From assembly GCA_025965155.1 (NCBI GenBank), contig JAOPXN010000008.1, positions 1 through 36,000 on the forward strand: a stretch of DNA of 36,000 nt, in the 5' to 3' direction. The DNA is from Propionibacteriaceae bacterium (lineage in GTDB: Bacteria; Actinomycetota; Actinomycetes; Propionibacteriales; Propionibacteriaceae). A program made the position numbers and the translations under genes. Shown here piece by piece: positions 15,253-25,475 of the stretch (its first letter is position 1; each line of letters starts with the position of its first letter). Below the pieces are notes generated by a model. The model worked only from the letters and a program-made list of their open reading frames with translations. It had not been told where the DNA came from and made no database searches.

Positions 15253-16356
15253 GTGCTGAGCGGCTCTGACCAGTCCCGGGCCAACAGCGGGATCTGCCTG
15301 GGTCTGATCGCAACCCCGGGTCTGCCGGCCGACCTGGTGCCCGTCCTGATGGATGACCTGCAGGTCGAGCTGGAGCGGCGATTTCCCTCCATCTCGTGGT
15401 ACATGGTCGACGTGGTGGACGCGTTGGTCACCTCACCAGCAGATGACGTAGAGATTGTCGAAGCCGCGCGCGAGCGGCTGCTGGCCGAAGACTGGGACCT
15501 GGCGATCTGCCTGACTGACCTTCCCCTTCAGATATCCCGACGTCCGGTGGTGGCTCACGCCAGCGCCCTTCATGGTGTCGGCGTCGTCAGTGTGCCGGCA
15601 CTCGGTGCGGTCGCCATTCGCCGGCGAGCAATGCAGGCCGTCGTTGAGCTGGTCGAAGGGCTCCTCGGCGCGCCCGTGCAGGCATTTGACACTCCGGGTG
15701 ACCAGACGGGACGGTCTCGGGGGCTCCGACGCCGGGCACGACAGCTTGGCCGGGAGGCGCAGGCTGGGTCGGACCAGACGGAGTTCCGGTTCACCGCTCG
15801 GGTTCTGACCGGCAACATCCGTCTCCTTCTTGGCATGGTCCGCGCCAACCGGCCGTGGCGGCTGGCGGTGGGACTTTCGCGGGCGCTCACCGCTGCCGTC
15901 GCTGCGGGCGTGTTTGCTCTGGTCACCTCCGACATCTGGATGCTGGCGGACGGGTTCGGACGGATACGCTTCGTGGCGGTCGGTCTTGTCGCGGTGACGG
16001 CGACGGTCGCAACCTTGATCGTGGGCGCTCATCTGTGGGAACGGGCACCGAAGCCACAGGTGCGTAAGCAGGTTGCACTCTTCAACATCGCCACCACCGC
16101 TACCGTCGTTATCGGCGTTCTCTCGCTGTACGCCGCCCTGTTCCTCCTGGCTGCCGCGGCTGCTGTGATCCTTGTGGTCCCGAGCATCCTCGCCGCTGAC
16201 CTAGGACATCCGGTCGGTACCCGGACGTACCTGGCGCTCGCCTGGCTGACGAGCTCGCTGGCTACCGTCGGCGGGGCGCTCGGCGCCGGGCTCGAGAGCG
16301 ACGACGCAGTCAGGCAAGCCGCCTACTCGTACCGGCCCACTCCCAATACCGACTAA
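15253..16356 (+). CDS. Membrane protein of unknown function with soluble N-terminal domain
   Basis: A protein of about 367 residues. The first ~130 residues look soluble and ordered: LGLIATPGLPADLVPVLMDD near the start, then WDLAICLTDLPLQISRRPVV and GVVSVPALGA. After a basic linker (SRGLRRRARQLGRE) come about five hydrophobic segments from residue ~200. I recall similar actinobacterial proteins, some carrying an unsupported label of methylene-tetrahydrofolate dehydrogenase; nothing here shows such an enzyme. The start is GTG 15253, preceded by GGTGGGGA; TTG 15229 would add eight residues. It follows the propeller gene by 65 bp and is convergent with the PucR gene, 4 bp apart. Confidence 0.75.
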   Translation: MLSGSDQSRANSGICLGLIATPGLPADLVPVLMDDLQVELERRFPSISWYMVDVVDALVTSPADDVEIVEAARERLLAEDWDLAICLTDLPLQISRRPVVAHASALHGVGVVSVPALGAVAIRRRAMQAVVELVEGLLGAPVQAFDTPGDQTGRSRGLRRRARQLGREAQAGSDQTEFRFTARVLTGNIRLLLGMVRANRPWRLAVGLSRALTAAVAAGVFALVTSDIWMLADGFGRIRFVAVGLVAVTATVATLIVGAHLWERAPKPQVRKQVALFNIATTATVVIGVLSLYAALFLLAAAAAVILVVPSILAADLGHPVGTRTYLALAWLTSSLATVGGALGAGLESDDAVRQAAYSYRPTPNTD

Positions 16357-16360
16357 GGAC

Positions 16361-18040
16361 TCAGAGCGGACCCCCATGCCTGGCGGCCCAAGCACGCGTC
16401 GCTATATGCAGATTCAACCGAACGTCAGGGTCGGACAGGTCGCGCACGCTCAGCTCCCGGATCCGGGCAAGTCTGTAACGCAGGGTGCTGCGGTGGATCG
16501 TCAGAGCCGCTGCCGTGTCGTCGTAGTTTCCGCCAGAGTCCAGATGGATGCTCAACGTGTGAACGAGTTCGGAGTGGTGGAGGCGGTCATGTTGCAACAG
16601 AGGTCCAAGCCATTCCTCCACATATCTCTCCACCTCAGCACCCCCGTCGCTACTGTCCAGGATCCGGAAGAGGCCAAGGTTGTCGTGGTTGGTCGTGCCG
16701 TAGGGCTGACGGGACTCAACCCGGATCCGCAGTGCAGCACGAGCCTCGGCGAAAGAGGTCGGTAGATCCTCTGCAGCGCATCGGCCGCCGATTCCTACCG
16801 TGCCGTTCGGACTACCGACTGCCGCCGACAGCTGGTCATAAAGACCCGTCCAGTCATGGTTGTCGGCAACGACTGCCACGGCAGAGTTCGGACGCTGAGA
16901 AACGAGTGCTGAGGCATGCATCGTGGCGAGCTCGTGCCTGAGCGCGGCATCGAGGTGGACGCATTCCGTCGTGGGGAGTGCCCACGACACAACCAGTACG
17001 CGTTGCGGCTGACTCAGGTCGTAGTGCAGAGATTCGGCACGATTCCGTGCCCCAACCGGATCCGCTCCGGTGAGAAGGTCGTCGGCGAGGTCCCGGCCCG
17101 GCCCCAGCTGGATCTCAGCGAGGCGTCGGCGATGCATCAGCTCGACGCTGAGCAGCTTGCTCGCATAGTCGATGGCAATCCGCTCGTCGCCGCTCAGGGT
17201 GTTCTCGGCGTCGAAGACTCCGACCAGACCGAGCAGTTCCCCGTTGCTATGGATGCTTGACGTCCGCCACTGCATGGTGGCCTGTGCGGCTTCTGCCACC
17301 GAGTCGTCGGGGACGAGCTTGTGCGAAGGCGTGGTCTCATGGCGAAGCCCGGCCGAGGCACGCTCCTTGCCGAACGAGTCTTGAAGAAGCACTGGGCAGT
17401 CCGTCAACAGGTGTAACGCCTGGACGATCGCAGTTTCACCGTCAGCCGCCGCGCTCGCTAGGGAATCCCGGAGCCGCTGCAGAGTGCTGAGATGTCGGAT
17501 GGTCTCGGCCATTGCCCGGTTGGTTGTGGACTGAGCCTCGGTGAGCCTGCGTAGCTCCCGGGCGCGACGACGGTCCCGCTGGATCGCCTCAGCGGTTGCA
17601 AGCGCGGCGGCCGTGGGCCGCGCGAGAGCGCGCAGGAACGATTGCTCGTCGCTCGACGGCTCGTCTTTGGCATGAAGGACCAGACAGCCCCTGAGGGTCG
17701 TCCCTTCCCTCAAAAACAGCGCGCAGAGCCAGTCGCCATCACTGCCGTCGACTGGCCCGTCCTGTGGGGTTGCGGCGTCCACCAACAGGTCGAGGCGGGG
17801 GTCCGCTTTGCCGGAGAACCTTCTCAGATGGCCACGGTGCGCGAGGTAGCAGGCCAAGACGGCGCATGGGGACACCCATTGAACGGCCGCACTCACGATC
17901 CGGAAGGTGTTTCGGGTCGTCGGACGGTCGAACATCATCGACCCCGCGACGACTACGCCGTACAGACCAGTGTTCTGCCGGGTGTTGCTGCCGCTGAAGG
18001 GGGCCGGTTCGGGGAGGTTCATCGTGCCCATGGTTGCCAT
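16361..18040 (-). CDS. PucR/CdaR-type transcriptional regulator
   Basis: A protein of up to 559 residues with a GAF-like sensory region (roughly 40-320), a CdaR-like degenerate GGDEF segment (roughly 330-460), and a C-terminal PucR helix-turn-helix (GGNYDDTAAALTIHRSTLRY near residue 510, followed by RLARIREL). The family regulates catabolic and stress genes by binding small ligands. It reads away from the chaperone island, sharing a 169-bp intergenic region with hsp20, so it may control the island, itself, or both; this is inference from position. The start is uncertain: ATGs at 18040, 18031 and 18022 are in frame, and MM at 17938 would still keep the sensory domain. Confidence 0.88.
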   Translation of the reverse strand: MATMGTMNLPEPAPFSGSNTRQNTGLYGVVVAGSMMFDRPTTRNTFRIVSAAVQWVSPCAVLACYLAHRGHLRRFSGKADPRLDLLVDAATPQDGPVDGSDGDWLCALFLREGTTLRGCLVLHAKDEPSSDEQSFLRALARPTAAALATAEAIQRDRRRARELRRLTEAQSTTNRAMAETIRHLSTLQRLRDSLASAAADGETAIVQALHLLTDCPVLLQDSFGKERASAGLRHETTPSHKLVPDDSVAEAAQATMQWRTSSIHSNGELLGLVGVFDAENTLSGDERIAIDYASKLLSVELMHRRRLAEIQLGPGRDLADDLLTGADPVGARNRAESLHYDLSQPQRVLVVSWALPTTECVHLDAALRHELATMHASALVSQRPNSAVAVVADNHDWTGLYDQLSAAVGSPNGTVGIGGRCAAEDLPTSFAEARAALRIRVESRQPYGTTNHDNLGLFRILDSSDGGAEVERYVEEWLGPLLQHDRLHHSELVHTLSIHLDSGGNYDDTAAALTIHRSTLRYRLARIRELSVRDLSDPDVRLNLHIATRAWAARHGGPL

Positions 18041-18090
18041 GCTCGCTGTTCGCCATGAACGCTACCCGAGTTCGGTTGGTCCCACCAGAG

Positions 18091-18112
18091 CAAGGGTTCC
18101 TGGCCACTCTTG
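18091..18112. promoter_or_regulatory. Inverted repeat in the pucR-hsp20 intergenic region
   Basis: CAAGGGT (18091-18097) and ACTCTTG (18106-18112) form an imperfect inverted repeat with an 8-bp spacer and further partial symmetry outside. It could bind the divergent PucR-type regulator or a heat-shock repressor. It matches neither the HspR site HAIR (CTTGAGT-N7-ACTCAAG) nor CIRCE. Confidence 0.35.
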
Positions 18113-18209
18113 TGCTGCTAGGTCGATGCTTTCGGCGGTCCGCTGGAGAAGAGTCCGAGATACCGGCTATTCGCAAATCGACGAACCATTTGTCCTAGGA
18201 GGAAGAGTC

Positions 18210-18662
18210 ATGACTTTGATGGGTTTTGACACATTTCGAGACGTCGACCGCGTCTTCGAGCAGGCGATGGGAGCCAACCGGCAGATCCGGCCTATGCCGA
18301 TCGAGGCGTTTCGCCACGGGGACGAGTACATCGTGGCGATTGATCTGCCCGGGGTTGCCCGTGACGACATCGAGGTGAGAGTCGAACGCAACATGGTCAC
18401 GGTACGAGCTCAGCGCAGGCCCATGCGTGGCCCCGACGACGAGGTACTCATCGACGAACGGCCACGGGGTGAGTTCATGCGGCAGCTGTACCTCGGCGAC
18501 AGTCTGGACACCCAGCGAGTGAAGGCAGAGTTCACCGATGGCGTGCTGGTCCTGAAGGTGCCGGTGGATGAGTCAAGCAAGCCTCGAACGGTCTCCATCG
18601 AGCCGTCGTCGGTCGACACTTCGACGACCGAGTCGTCCGCCTCCGTCCCTGTGAGCCGCTGA
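18210..18662 (+). CDS. Small heat shock protein, Hsp20 family
   Basis: A 150-residue alpha-crystallin-type holdase that binds unfolding proteins in the cytoplasm and passes them to DnaK/ClpB. The core domain (about 38-130) includes DEYIVAIDLPGVARDDIEV, VTVRAQRRP, RQLYLGDSLD and KAEFTDGVLVLKVP. A short VSI motif in the tail may act in oligomer contacts. The start is fixed by the strong AGGAGGAAG at 18197-18205. It is the first gene of the chaperone island; the next gene starts 4 bp after its stop. Confidence 0.95.
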   Translation: MTLMGFDTFRDVDRVFEQAMGANRQIRPMPIEAFRHGDEYIVAIDLPGVARDDIEVRVERNMVTVRAQRRPMRGPDDEVLIDERPRGEFMRQLYLGDSLDTQRVKAEFTDGVLVLKVPVDESSKPRTVSIEPSSVDTSTTESSASVPVSR

Positions 18663-18666
18663 CGCC

Positions 18667-19182
18667 ATGACGACAGTTGAAACATTTCCGGCGCCCGAAG
18701 TCGGGCACGCCAGCCAGGTCCTTGCGGTGACCGACGACTACGCCGAAGCCGAAGAGATCGTCAACATGCTGGGCAAGCATGACTTCCCAGTCGAACACGT
18801 GCGGATTGTGGGCGACGGGCTGCGGTTTGTCGAGCAGGTCAAGGGGCGGCTCACGCTATGGGGCTCAATCGGTCGCGGGGCTGCCGGCGGTGCGCTGACC
18901 GGCGTGCTGATTGGTTGGATCTTCGGGCTCTTCAACTGGGTCGCACCGGTGGTCACGTCCGTCCTTCTTGCCTTCTACGGTCTGGTGTTCGGCGCCATCG
19001 TCGGCGGCATAGCGGGGGCCATCAACTACCTCTTGATGAAAGGCCGGCGCAACTTCGTCTCGATGTCGTCGGTCAAGCCGAGCCACTTCGAGGTGCTGGT
19101 CGACAACGCCTGGGTCAGCACGGCACGACAGATCTTGCATGAAGGACACGGGTCAACGAGCGCTAGCAGAGGAACGGTCTAA
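18667..19182 (+). CDS. Membrane protein with general stress 17M (YflT)-like domain
   Basis: A 171-residue protein. Residues ~16-60 ([20 protein letters not shown], then [14 protein letters not shown]) match the N-terminal ferredoxin-like domain of general stress protein 17M. Two Gly-rich membrane segments follow ([19 protein letters not shown] and [20 protein letters not shown]), with a short cytoplasmic tail. Its TAA stop overlaps the dnaK ATG by one base, so it is translated with the chaperones. Function is unknown; it may tether or sense stress at the membrane. Confidence 0.85.
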   Translation: MTTVETFPAPEVGHASQVLAVTDDYAEAEEIVNMLGKHDFPVEHVRIVGDGLRFVEQVKGRLTLWGSIGRGAAGGALTGVLIGWIFGLFNWVAPVVTSVLLAFYGLVFGAIVGGIAGAINYLLMKGRRNFVSMSSVKPSHFEVLVDNAWVSTARQILHEGHGSTSASRGTV

Positions 19183-21056
19183 TGGCTAAAGCAGTCGGTA
19201 TTGATCTGGGTACCACGAACTCGGTCATCGCAGTCTGGGAAGGGGGCGAGGCTAAGGTCATCCCGAACGCCGAAGGCGGGCGTACGACCCCGTCCGTTGT
19301 CGCGTTCACCGACAGCGGCGAGCGACTGGTCGGTCAGCTCGCCCGCAGGCAGGCGATCCTCAATCCGAAGGGCACGATCTCCTCGGCCAAACGCTTCATC
19401 GGACGCTCGTTCGACGAGGTCAAGGAGGAGGCCCATGCCGTCGGCTTCGACGTGGTTCCCGGGCCCAACGGCGAGGCGCGGTTCAACATTCGAGGCAAGC
19501 TGTACTCGCCAGAGGAAATCAGCGCCCTCATCCTGCGCAAACTTGCTGACGACGCCAGCAAGTTCCTCGGCGAGAAGGTCACTGAGGCAGTCATCACGGT
19601 TCCTGCCTACTTCAATGACGCACAGCGCACGGCCACCAGGGACGCCGGACGCATCGCCGGCCTGGAGGTGCTCCGCATCATCAACGAACCGACCGCAGCA
19701 GCGCTTGCGTACGGAATGGACAAGAAGGAGCACGAGACAGTTCTCGTGTTCGACCTCGGCGGCGGCACTTTCGATGTGAGCATCCTCGATGTGGGAGACG
19801 GTGTCGTCGAAGTTCGGTCCACAGCAGGGGACACCCATCTCGGCGGCGACGACTTCGACCGCCGCCTCGTCGACTACTTGGCCGATGAGTTCCAGAAGGA
19901 AACCGGCGTCGACCTGCGCAAAGACCCGCAGGCACTGCAACGCCTGTTTGAGGCGGCCGAGAAGGCCAAGATCGAGCTCAGCTCCGTGACCCAGACACAG
20001 GTGAGCCTTCCGTTCATCACCGCTGACGCCAACGGCCCCAAGCACCTGACGACGACGGTCAAGCGCTCCACCTTCGAAAACATCACGGCTGACCTGGTGG
20101 AGCGGTGCCTCGGGCCTGTCCGGCAGGCGATGCAGGACGCTAAAGTCACCGAGAACGACATCGACGAGGTCATCCTCGTCGGCGGCTCGACCCGTATCCC
20201 GGCCGTCCAGAACCTGGTCAAACGGCTCACGGGCGGCAAGGACCCGAACATGACCGTGAACCCCGACGAGGTGGTCGCGATTGGTGCGGCGATCCAGGCC
20301 GGCGTACTCAAGGGCGAGGTGTCCGACGTCCTCCTTCTCGACGTCACACCGCTCTCCTTGGGCGTCGAGACCCGTGGCGGCGTGATGACCAAGATCATTG
20401 ACCGCAACACCACGATTCCGGCCAGACGCGGCGAGATCTTCTCGACGGCCGAGGACAACCAGCCGTCGGTCGAGGTCGTCGCCTTGCAGGGCGAACGTGA
20501 ACGCGCGGCTGACAACCGCGTCCTCGGGCGGTTCCAGCTCACCGGCATCCGACCGGCACCGCGCGGTGAACCGCAGATCGACGTCACCTTCGATGTCGAT
20601 GCCAACGGGATCCTGCACGTGACCGCGAAGGACAAGGACACCGGCGCCGAACAGGGCATCACCATCAGCGATACCGGGAACCTCGATCAGGGCGAGATCG
20701 AGCGGATGATCAAGGAGGCGGAGCAGCACCGAAGCGAGGACCAGCGACTGCGTGAGGACATCGACGCGCGCAACGAGCTAGACGCCGTGGCCTACCAGGT
20801 GGAGCGGACCCTCAAGGAGCTGGGCGACGCAGTGCCCGAACACGAACGAGCGCGGGCTGAAATGCTCATCGGACAGGCGCGCGAATCGGTGGCCAACGAC
20901 GTCGGCGCACAGGAAGCCAGAGAGCTGACAAGTGAGCTGCAGCAGGTCGCACAGGCGCTGGCCAGCGCCCGAGCCTCACAAACTGTTCCACCCTCAGCCG
21001 AAGGTGCCGATGTCAGCGACGACGACGTCGTCGACGCCGAGTTCGATCGAAGCTGA
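19182..21056 (+). CDS. dnaK: Chaperone protein DnaK (Hsp70)
   Basis: A 624-residue Hsp70 of full length. The ATPase domain (about 1-380) has [32 protein letters not shown] and [10 protein letters not shown]; the substrate domain has [16 protein letters not shown]; the helical lid extends to about residue 590, followed by a tail ending [12 protein letters not shown], like other bacterial DnaKs. It refolds proteins in an ATP cycle with the DnaJ-type and GrpE proteins encoded directly downstream. No hspR gene is beside it, unlike the usual actinobacterial dnaK operon, so this may be a second dnaK; that depends on the rest of the genome. The start is ATG 19182. Confidence 0.97.
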   Translation: MAKAVGIDLGTTNSVIAVWEGGEAKVIPNAEGGRTTPSVVAFTDSGERLVGQLARRQAILNPKGTISSAKRFIGRSFDEVKEEAHAVGFDVVPGPNGEARFNIRGKLYSPEEISALILRKLADDASKFLGEKVTEAVITVPAYFNDAQRTATRDAGRIAGLEVLRIINEPTAAALAYGMDKKEHETVLVFDLGGGTFDVSILDVGDGVVEVRSTAGDTHLGGDDFDRRLVDYLADEFQKETGVDLRKDPQALQRLFEAAEKAKIELSSVTQTQVSLPFITADANGPKHLTTTVKRSTFENITADLVERCLGPVRQAMQDAKVTENDIDEVILVGGSTRIPAVQNLVKRLTGGKDPNMTVNPDEVVAIGAAIQAGVLKGEVSDVLLLDVTPLSLGVETRGGVMTKIIDRNTTIPARRGEIFSTAEDNQPSVEVVALQGERERAADNRVLGRFQLTGIRPAPRGEPQIDVTFDVDANGILHVTAKDKDTGAEQGITISDTGNLDQGEIERMIKEAEQHRSEDQRLREDIDARNELDAVAYQVERTLKELGDAVPEHERARAEMLIGQARESVANDVGAQEARELTSELQQVAQALASARASQTVPPSAEGADVSDDDVVDAEFDRS

Positions 21057-21069
21057 GAGGCGTGCGCCG

Positions 21070-21597
21070 ATGACCGAACAGAATGCGCCACCTGAAAGCG
21101 ATGTCGCGGCTTCCCAGACCGAGGAGCGCGCCGACAAGCCTGGACCGGCCCAGACCGAAGACCTCGACGCCAAGTTGGCGGCATCGGACGACCGGTGGCG
21201 TCGAGCGGTCGCTGACCTGGACAACTACCGCAAGCGGGCCGGTCGGGAGATCGACAACGCGCGGCACTCCGAGCGCGAGCATGTCGCAGCCCTGTTTCTG
21301 CCCGTCGTCGACGGGCTCGAACAGGCCCTGCCCTACGTCAAACCCGAGGACGACGGACTTCGAACCGGCATCGAAGCAGTGCGGGCTCAAGCGATCGAGG
21401 GCCTGAAGCGGCTCGGTTTCCCGCGCATTGACCAAACCGGCGTGCCGTTCGACCCGCAGATCCATGAGGTCGTCACGGTGGTCGGAAACCCCGGTGTACC
21501 GCCGCAGACGGTGGTACAGGTCGTTCGCCCCGGTTACGGCATGCCTGGGCGAATACTTCGGCCTGCCGGGGTCGTCGTGACGCCATCCGGGGCGTGA
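21070..21597 (+). CDS. grpE: GrpE nucleotide exchange factor
   Basis: A 175-residue GrpE, which releases ADP from DnaK. After an acidic, disordered N-terminus come the long helix (WRRAVADLDNYRKRAGREI) and the C-terminal beta domain (GVPFDPQIHEVV, VRPGYGMPGRILRPAGVVV). It begins 14 bp after dnaK; ATG 21070 is the first codon matching the family's charged start. Length is near the short end of the family. Confidence 0.94.
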   Translation: MTEQNAPPESDVAASQTEERADKPGPAQTEDLDAKLAASDDRWRRAVADLDNYRKRAGREIDNARHSEREHVAALFLPVVDGLEQALPYVKPEDDGLRTGIEAVRAQAIEGLKRLGFPRIDQTGVPFDPQIHEVVTVVGNPGVPPQTVVQVVRPGYGMPGRILRPAGVVVTPSGA

Positions 21598-21601
21598 ACC
21601 G

Positions 21602-22531
21602 GTGGCCGACGATCTCTACCAAACGCTAGGCGTGTCCCGTTCGGCAGATCCGAAGGAGATCCACCGCGCCTACCGTGAGCTGGCGCGTAAGTACCACCCC
21701 GACGTCAACAAGGACCCGGGCGCCGAAGATCAGTTCAAGCGCATCAGCGAGGCGCACGAGGTGCTCTCCGACCCCGAAACCCGGGCGCAGTACGACCGGT
21801 TCGGGCCCAACTTCCGCCAGTACGCGGCAGCCGGCGCCGGGGCTGGGGGCGCGGGTCGACAGCCGCCGCGTTCAGCCGCCCGCTCCGGCGGCTCACCGCG
21901 ATACTCCACCTGGAGCAGTGCGTCCGGCGCCGCTTCGGCGGACGGTGGGATCGACTGGGACGACATTTTCGGCGATGTCTTCGGGGCATCACGCGGGATG
22001 GACCATTCGGCTGAGCTTGAGCTGAGCGTGGAAGAAGCCTATCGGGGCGGGCGACGCACCATCCAGCTCGAGGACCCCAGCACTGGCGAGGTTTCGACCT
22101 ACGAGGTCGAGATTCCCCCGGGCGCACTTGACGGTCAGCGCATCCGCATTCCCGGTGCGGGCGCCGGCGGGCGCCGCGACGGCGGACGAGGCGACCTCGT
22201 TATCACCCTGCGGGTACGTCCCAGCAGGAGATACCGCCTCAACGGTGCCGACATCGAGATGGACCTGTCGGTGTCCCCATGGGAGGCCGCGCTGGGGGCC
22301 GAAGTGAAGACGAACGCGCCCGGCGGGCCCGTCACGGTCCGCGTCCCACCCGGTTCGTCGTGCGGACGTCGGCTGCGCCTGCGCGGGCAGGGGATGCCCC
22401 AGCCCGGCGGGCGCAACGGTGACCTCTACGCACGGGTCAAGATCGCCGTTCCCTCCAAGCTCACCGACCGCGAACGCAGCCTGTTCGAACAGCTGAGCCG
22501 CGAGTCATCGTTCGACCCGAGGAGGTCATAG
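21602..22531 (+). CDS. CbpA/DnaJ-type co-chaperone (no zinc finger)
   Basis: A 309-residue type II J-protein that stimulates DnaK's ATPase and delivers substrates. The J domain spans residues 5-68, with HPD at 32-34 and QFKRISEAHEVLSDPETRAQ. A Gly/Ala/Arg/Ser-rich linker follows (about 75-120), then two beta-sandwich substrate domains (VEIPPGALDGQRIRIPGAG, VRVPPGSSCGRRLRLRGQGM). The CxxCxGxG zinc repeats of classical DnaJ are absent, so it is CbpA-like. Start GTG 21602 lies 4 bp after grpE. The next gene, a CbpM-like modulator, overlaps by one base, as in cbpA-cbpM pairs. Confidence 0.93.
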   Translation: MADDLYQTLGVSRSADPKEIHRAYRELARKYHPDVNKDPGAEDQFKRISEAHEVLSDPETRAQYDRFGPNFRQYAAAGAGAGGAGRQPPRSAARSGGSPRYSTWSSASGAASADGGIDWDDIFGDVFGASRGMDHSAELELSVEEAYRGGRRTIQLEDPSTGEVSTYEVEIPPGALDGQRIRIPGAGAGGRRDGGRGDLVITLRVRPSRRYRLNGADIEMDLSVSPWEAALGAEVKTNAPGGPVTVRVPPGSSCGRRLRLRGQGMPQPGGRNGDLYARVKIAVPSKLTDRERSLFEQLSRESSFDPRRS

Positions 22532-22848
22532 TGATCGTTTCGCTCCTACCGGTCCGCACGCCGCGGCTGGACCTCGATACTGCGGCGGCCGCATCCGGCA
22601 TTCATCCCGACCTGCTGCAACGTTTTGTCGAACTCGGCCTTGTTCCAGCAACGACGGATGCGGCAGGCCGCCTCTCGTTCGCGCGGAGTACCCCCGCGCG
22701 TATCGGCACCATCGTTCGACTACACGCTGACCTCGCACTCAACTACTCCGCCGTCGCACTCGTGCTCGACCTGCTCGCCCGGATCGACAACCTCGAGGGC
22801 CAGCGGCGGCTCATCCAATCGGGAACGGACCAACCGTCATGGACATGA
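22531..22848 (+). CDS. CbpM-like chaperone modulator (MerR-type helix-turn-helix)
   Basis: A 105-residue protein with a MerR-like winged-helix start ([20 protein letters not shown]) followed by helices ending [20 protein letters not shown]. This pattern fits CbpM modulators, which bind the J domain of CbpA, better than the DNA-binding repressor HspR, whose helix-turn-helix is followed by GGRRYS-type wings. It starts with GTG overlapping the J-protein stop and itself overlaps clpB by 10 bp. A direct DNA-binding role in autoregulation cannot be excluded. Confidence 0.8.
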   Translation: MIVSLLPVRTPRLDLDTAAAASGIHPDLLQRFVELGLVPATTDAAGRLSFARSTPARIGTIVRLHADLALNYSAVALVLDLLARIDNLEGQRRLIQSGTDQPSWT

Positions 22849-25475
22849 ACAAGCTCACCCAGAAGTCGCAGGAGGCCCTCCAAGAGGCACAGAACATCGC
22901 CATCCGTGCCGGCCAGACCGAAACCGACGAAGAGCACCTGTTGCTCGCTCTGATAACCCAACAAGAAGGGCTGATTCCGCGGTTGCTCGCTGCCCTCGAC
23001 GTAGACCTGGCCACCCTACGCAACGAAGTCGAGGGGCAGATCGCCCGCAAGCCGAGTGTGACCGGTCCCGGAGCATCGCCCGGCCAGGTCTTCTTGAGCC
23101 GGAGCCTCTCCACCACGCTGGACCGGGCCGAGCGGGAGGCAACGCGGCTGAAGGACTCCTACGTCTCAGTAGAACATCTCCTCCTGGCCCTCGCCGACGA
23201 CAGCGTCGACCGCCCCGCAAGCCGCATCCTGCGTTCGCACGGGGTCAACCGCGAGTCGTTTCTCACTGTGCTGACCCGGGTACGGGGTAACCAGCATGTC
23301 AACTCGGCGACCCCTGAGCAGACGTATGAGGCGCTTGAGAAGTATGGTCACGACCTTGTCGCCGACGCCCGCAACGGGCGCCTTGAGCCTGTGATCGGGC
23401 GGGACGCGGAGATCCGGCGGGTCATCCAGATCCTGTCTCGCAAGACAAAGAACAATCCTGTGCTGATCGGCGAGCCCGGCGTCGGCAAGACGGCAATCGT
23501 GGAAGGTCTCGCGCAACGCATTCTCAGCACCGATGTGCCAGAAGGCCTCCGCGACAAGACGATCTTCTCACTCGACCTCGCCGCACTGATCGCAGGCGCC
23601 AAGTACCGGGGCGAGTTCGAGGAACGGATGAAGGCTGTACTTGCCGAGGTGATCGCATCGGAGGGCCGCATCCTGCTCTTCATCGACGAGCTGCACACGC
23701 TCGTCGGCGCCGGCGCGACCGAGGGGGCGATGGACGCCGGCAACATGCTCAAACCCATGCTGGCCCGCGGCGAGCTGCACCTCATCGGTGCAACCACGCT
23801 GGATGAGTATCGCAAGCACATCGAGAAAGATGCCGCCCTGGAACGCCGATTCCAGATGGTGCTCGTCGACGAACCGGACGTAGAAGACACCATCTCTATC
23901 CTCCGAGGCCTGCGCGAGCGGCTTGAGGTCTTCCACGGGGTGCGCATCCAGGACAACGCCATGGTCGCCGCGGCGACGCTGTCGCACCGCTACATCACCG
24001 ACCGGTTCCTTCCTGACAAGGCCATCGACCTCGTCGACGAAGCCTGCGCGCGGCTGCGCACCGAGATCGACTCGATGCCGGCCGAACTTGACGAACTGAC
24101 GCGGCGGGTCACCCGGCTCGAAATCGAGGAGGCGGCGCTCTCCAACGAGACTGATCCGGCGAGCCAGACCCGGCTGGCCGAACTGCGCAAGGAACTGGCG
24201 GATCTTCGGGCCGAAGCTGACGCCAAACGGGCGCAGTGGGAAGCCGAACGGAACGCGATCCGCAAAATCCAGGAGCTGCGCAGCGAACTGGAGCGACTGC
24301 GCCGAGAGGCTGAGGAAGCCGAACGCGCCTACGACCTCAACCGCGCGGCCGAGCTGCGCTACGGCAAGCTGGCCGAGACCGAACGACGGCTGAAAGCGGA
24401 GGAAGAACGGCTCGAATCCAAGCAGGGCCAGCACCGGCTGCTCCGAGAGGTTGTCACCGATGAGGAGATCGCCGAGATCGTCGCCGCGTGGACCGGCATT
24501 CCGGTCAACCGACTGAAGGAGGCCGAGCGCGAGAAGATCCTGAAGCTCGACCAGATCCTACGGGAACGGGTAATCGGGCAGGATGAGGCGATCTCACTTG
24601 TCACCGATGCGATCATCCGTGCCCGGTCCGGAATTCGTGACCCGCGAAGGCCGATCGGCTCGTTCATCTTCCTGGGCCCAACAGGTGTCGGCAAGACCGA
24701 GCTGGCCAAAGCACTCGCGGGTGCGCTGTTCGACAGCGAGTCGGCCATGATCAGGCTCGACATGAGTGAGTACCAGGAGCGCCACACTGTCAGCCGTCTC
24801 GTCGGTGCGCCACCGGGATATATCGGCTATGAGGAGGGTGGCCAGCTCACCGAGGCGGTACGGCGGCGCCCGTACTGTGTTCTGCTGTTCGACGAGATCG
24901 AGAAAGCTCATCCCGATGTCTTCAACACCTTGCTGCAGGTGCTCGACGACGGACGCATTACTGACAGTCAGGGACGCACAGTCGACTTCCGCAACACGAT
25001 CGTGATCATGACCTCGAATATCGGTGCGCAGTACCTCCTTGGTGCTGCCGCGGGCGAGGGCGCGATTCCCGACGATGTTCGTGCACAGGTTCTCGCCGAG
25101 CTGCGTTCGCACTTCCGTCCTGAGTTCCTCAACCGGGTCGACGACATCGTCGTATTCGCACCGCTGCGGTTGGAGCAGATCCAGCAGATCGTCGAGCTGC
25201 AGTTCACCGATCTCCGGGCCCGCCTGGCCGAGCGGCAGATCACGCTGGAGCTGACTCCCGAGGCCAGGCACCTTATTGCCGAGCGAGGCTACGACCCGAT
25301 GTACGGCGCACGGCCGCTGCGGCGCTACATCTCGCACGATATCGAAACCCAGCTCGGCCGCGCCCTGCTCTCCGGCCTGATCACCGACGGATCGCACGTG
25401 CGCATCCAGGTAGTCGGCGGGGAGCTCATGGTCGGCGTCGTCGATACCGAAGAGGCGAGGAGGCAGCCGGCATGA
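22839..25475 (+). CDS. clpB: Chaperone ClpB (Hsp104 disaggregase)
   Basis: An 878-residue hexameric AAA+ disaggregase. Order: N-domain (1-150, starting [15 protein letters not shown]), first AAA+ module with Walker A GEPGVGKT near residue 211 and Walker [11 protein letters not shown], the coiled-coil M domain rich in Glu/Arg (about 400-530), then the second AAA+ module with Walker A GPTGVGKT near 613 and [15 protein letters not shown]. It pulls proteins out of aggregates with DnaK. The M domain marks it as ClpB, not ClpC or ClpA. Start ATG 22839 overlaps the CbpM-like gene by 10 bp and its end overlaps the thioredoxin gene (ATGA). Confidence 0.97.
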   Translation: MDMNKLTQKSQEALQEAQNIAIRAGQTETDEEHLLLALITQQEGLIPRLLAALDVDLATLRNEVEGQIARKPSVTGPGASPGQVFLSRSLSTTLDRAEREATRLKDSYVSVEHLLLALADDSVDRPASRILRSHGVNRESFLTVLTRVRGNQHVNSATPEQTYEALEKYGHDLVADARNGRLEPVIGRDAEIRRVIQILSRKTKNNPVLIGEPGVGKTAIVEGLAQRILSTDVPEGLRDKTIFSLDLAALIAGAKYRGEFEERMKAVLAEVIASEGRILLFIDELHTLVGAGATEGAMDAGNMLKPMLARGELHLIGATTLDEYRKHIEKDAALERRFQMVLVDEPDVEDTISILRGLRERLEVFHGVRIQDNAMVAAATLSHRYITDRFLPDKAIDLVDEACARLRTEIDSMPAELDELTRRVTRLEIEEAALSNETDPASQTRLAELRKELADLRAEADAKRAQWEAERNAIRKIQELRSELERLRREAEEAERAYDLNRAAELRYGKLAETERRLKAEEERLESKQGQHRLLREVVTDEEIAEIVAAWTGIPVNRLKEAEREKILKLDQILRERVIGQDEAISLVTDAIIRARSGIRDPRRPIGSFIFLGPTGVGKTELAKALAGALFDSESAMIRLDMSEYQERHTVSRLVGAPPGYIGYEEGGQLTEAVRRRPYCVLLFDEIEKAHPDVFNTLLQVLDDGRITDSQGRTVDFRNTIVIMTSNIGAQYLLGAAAGEGAIPDDVRAQVLAELRSHFRPEFLNRVDDIVVFAPLRLEQIQQIVELQFTDLRARLAERQITLELTPEARHLIAERGYDPMYGARPLRRYISHDIETQLGRALLSGLITDGSHVRIQVVGGELMVGVVDTEEARRQPA

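Noticed and set aside
18041-18209. HAIR or CIRCE heat-shock operator before hsp20
   Set aside because: No CTTGAGT-N7-ACTCAAG or TTAGCACTC-type repeat is present; only a different inverted repeat is seen.
19179-20729. 516-codon - strand frame opposite dnaK
   Set aside because: Long antisense frames opposite dnaK are a known artefact of its codon use; no domain is visible.
22531-22848. HspR repressor
   Set aside because: The pattern after the helix-turn-helix ([17 protein letters not shown]) fits CbpM, and no HAIR site is nearby.
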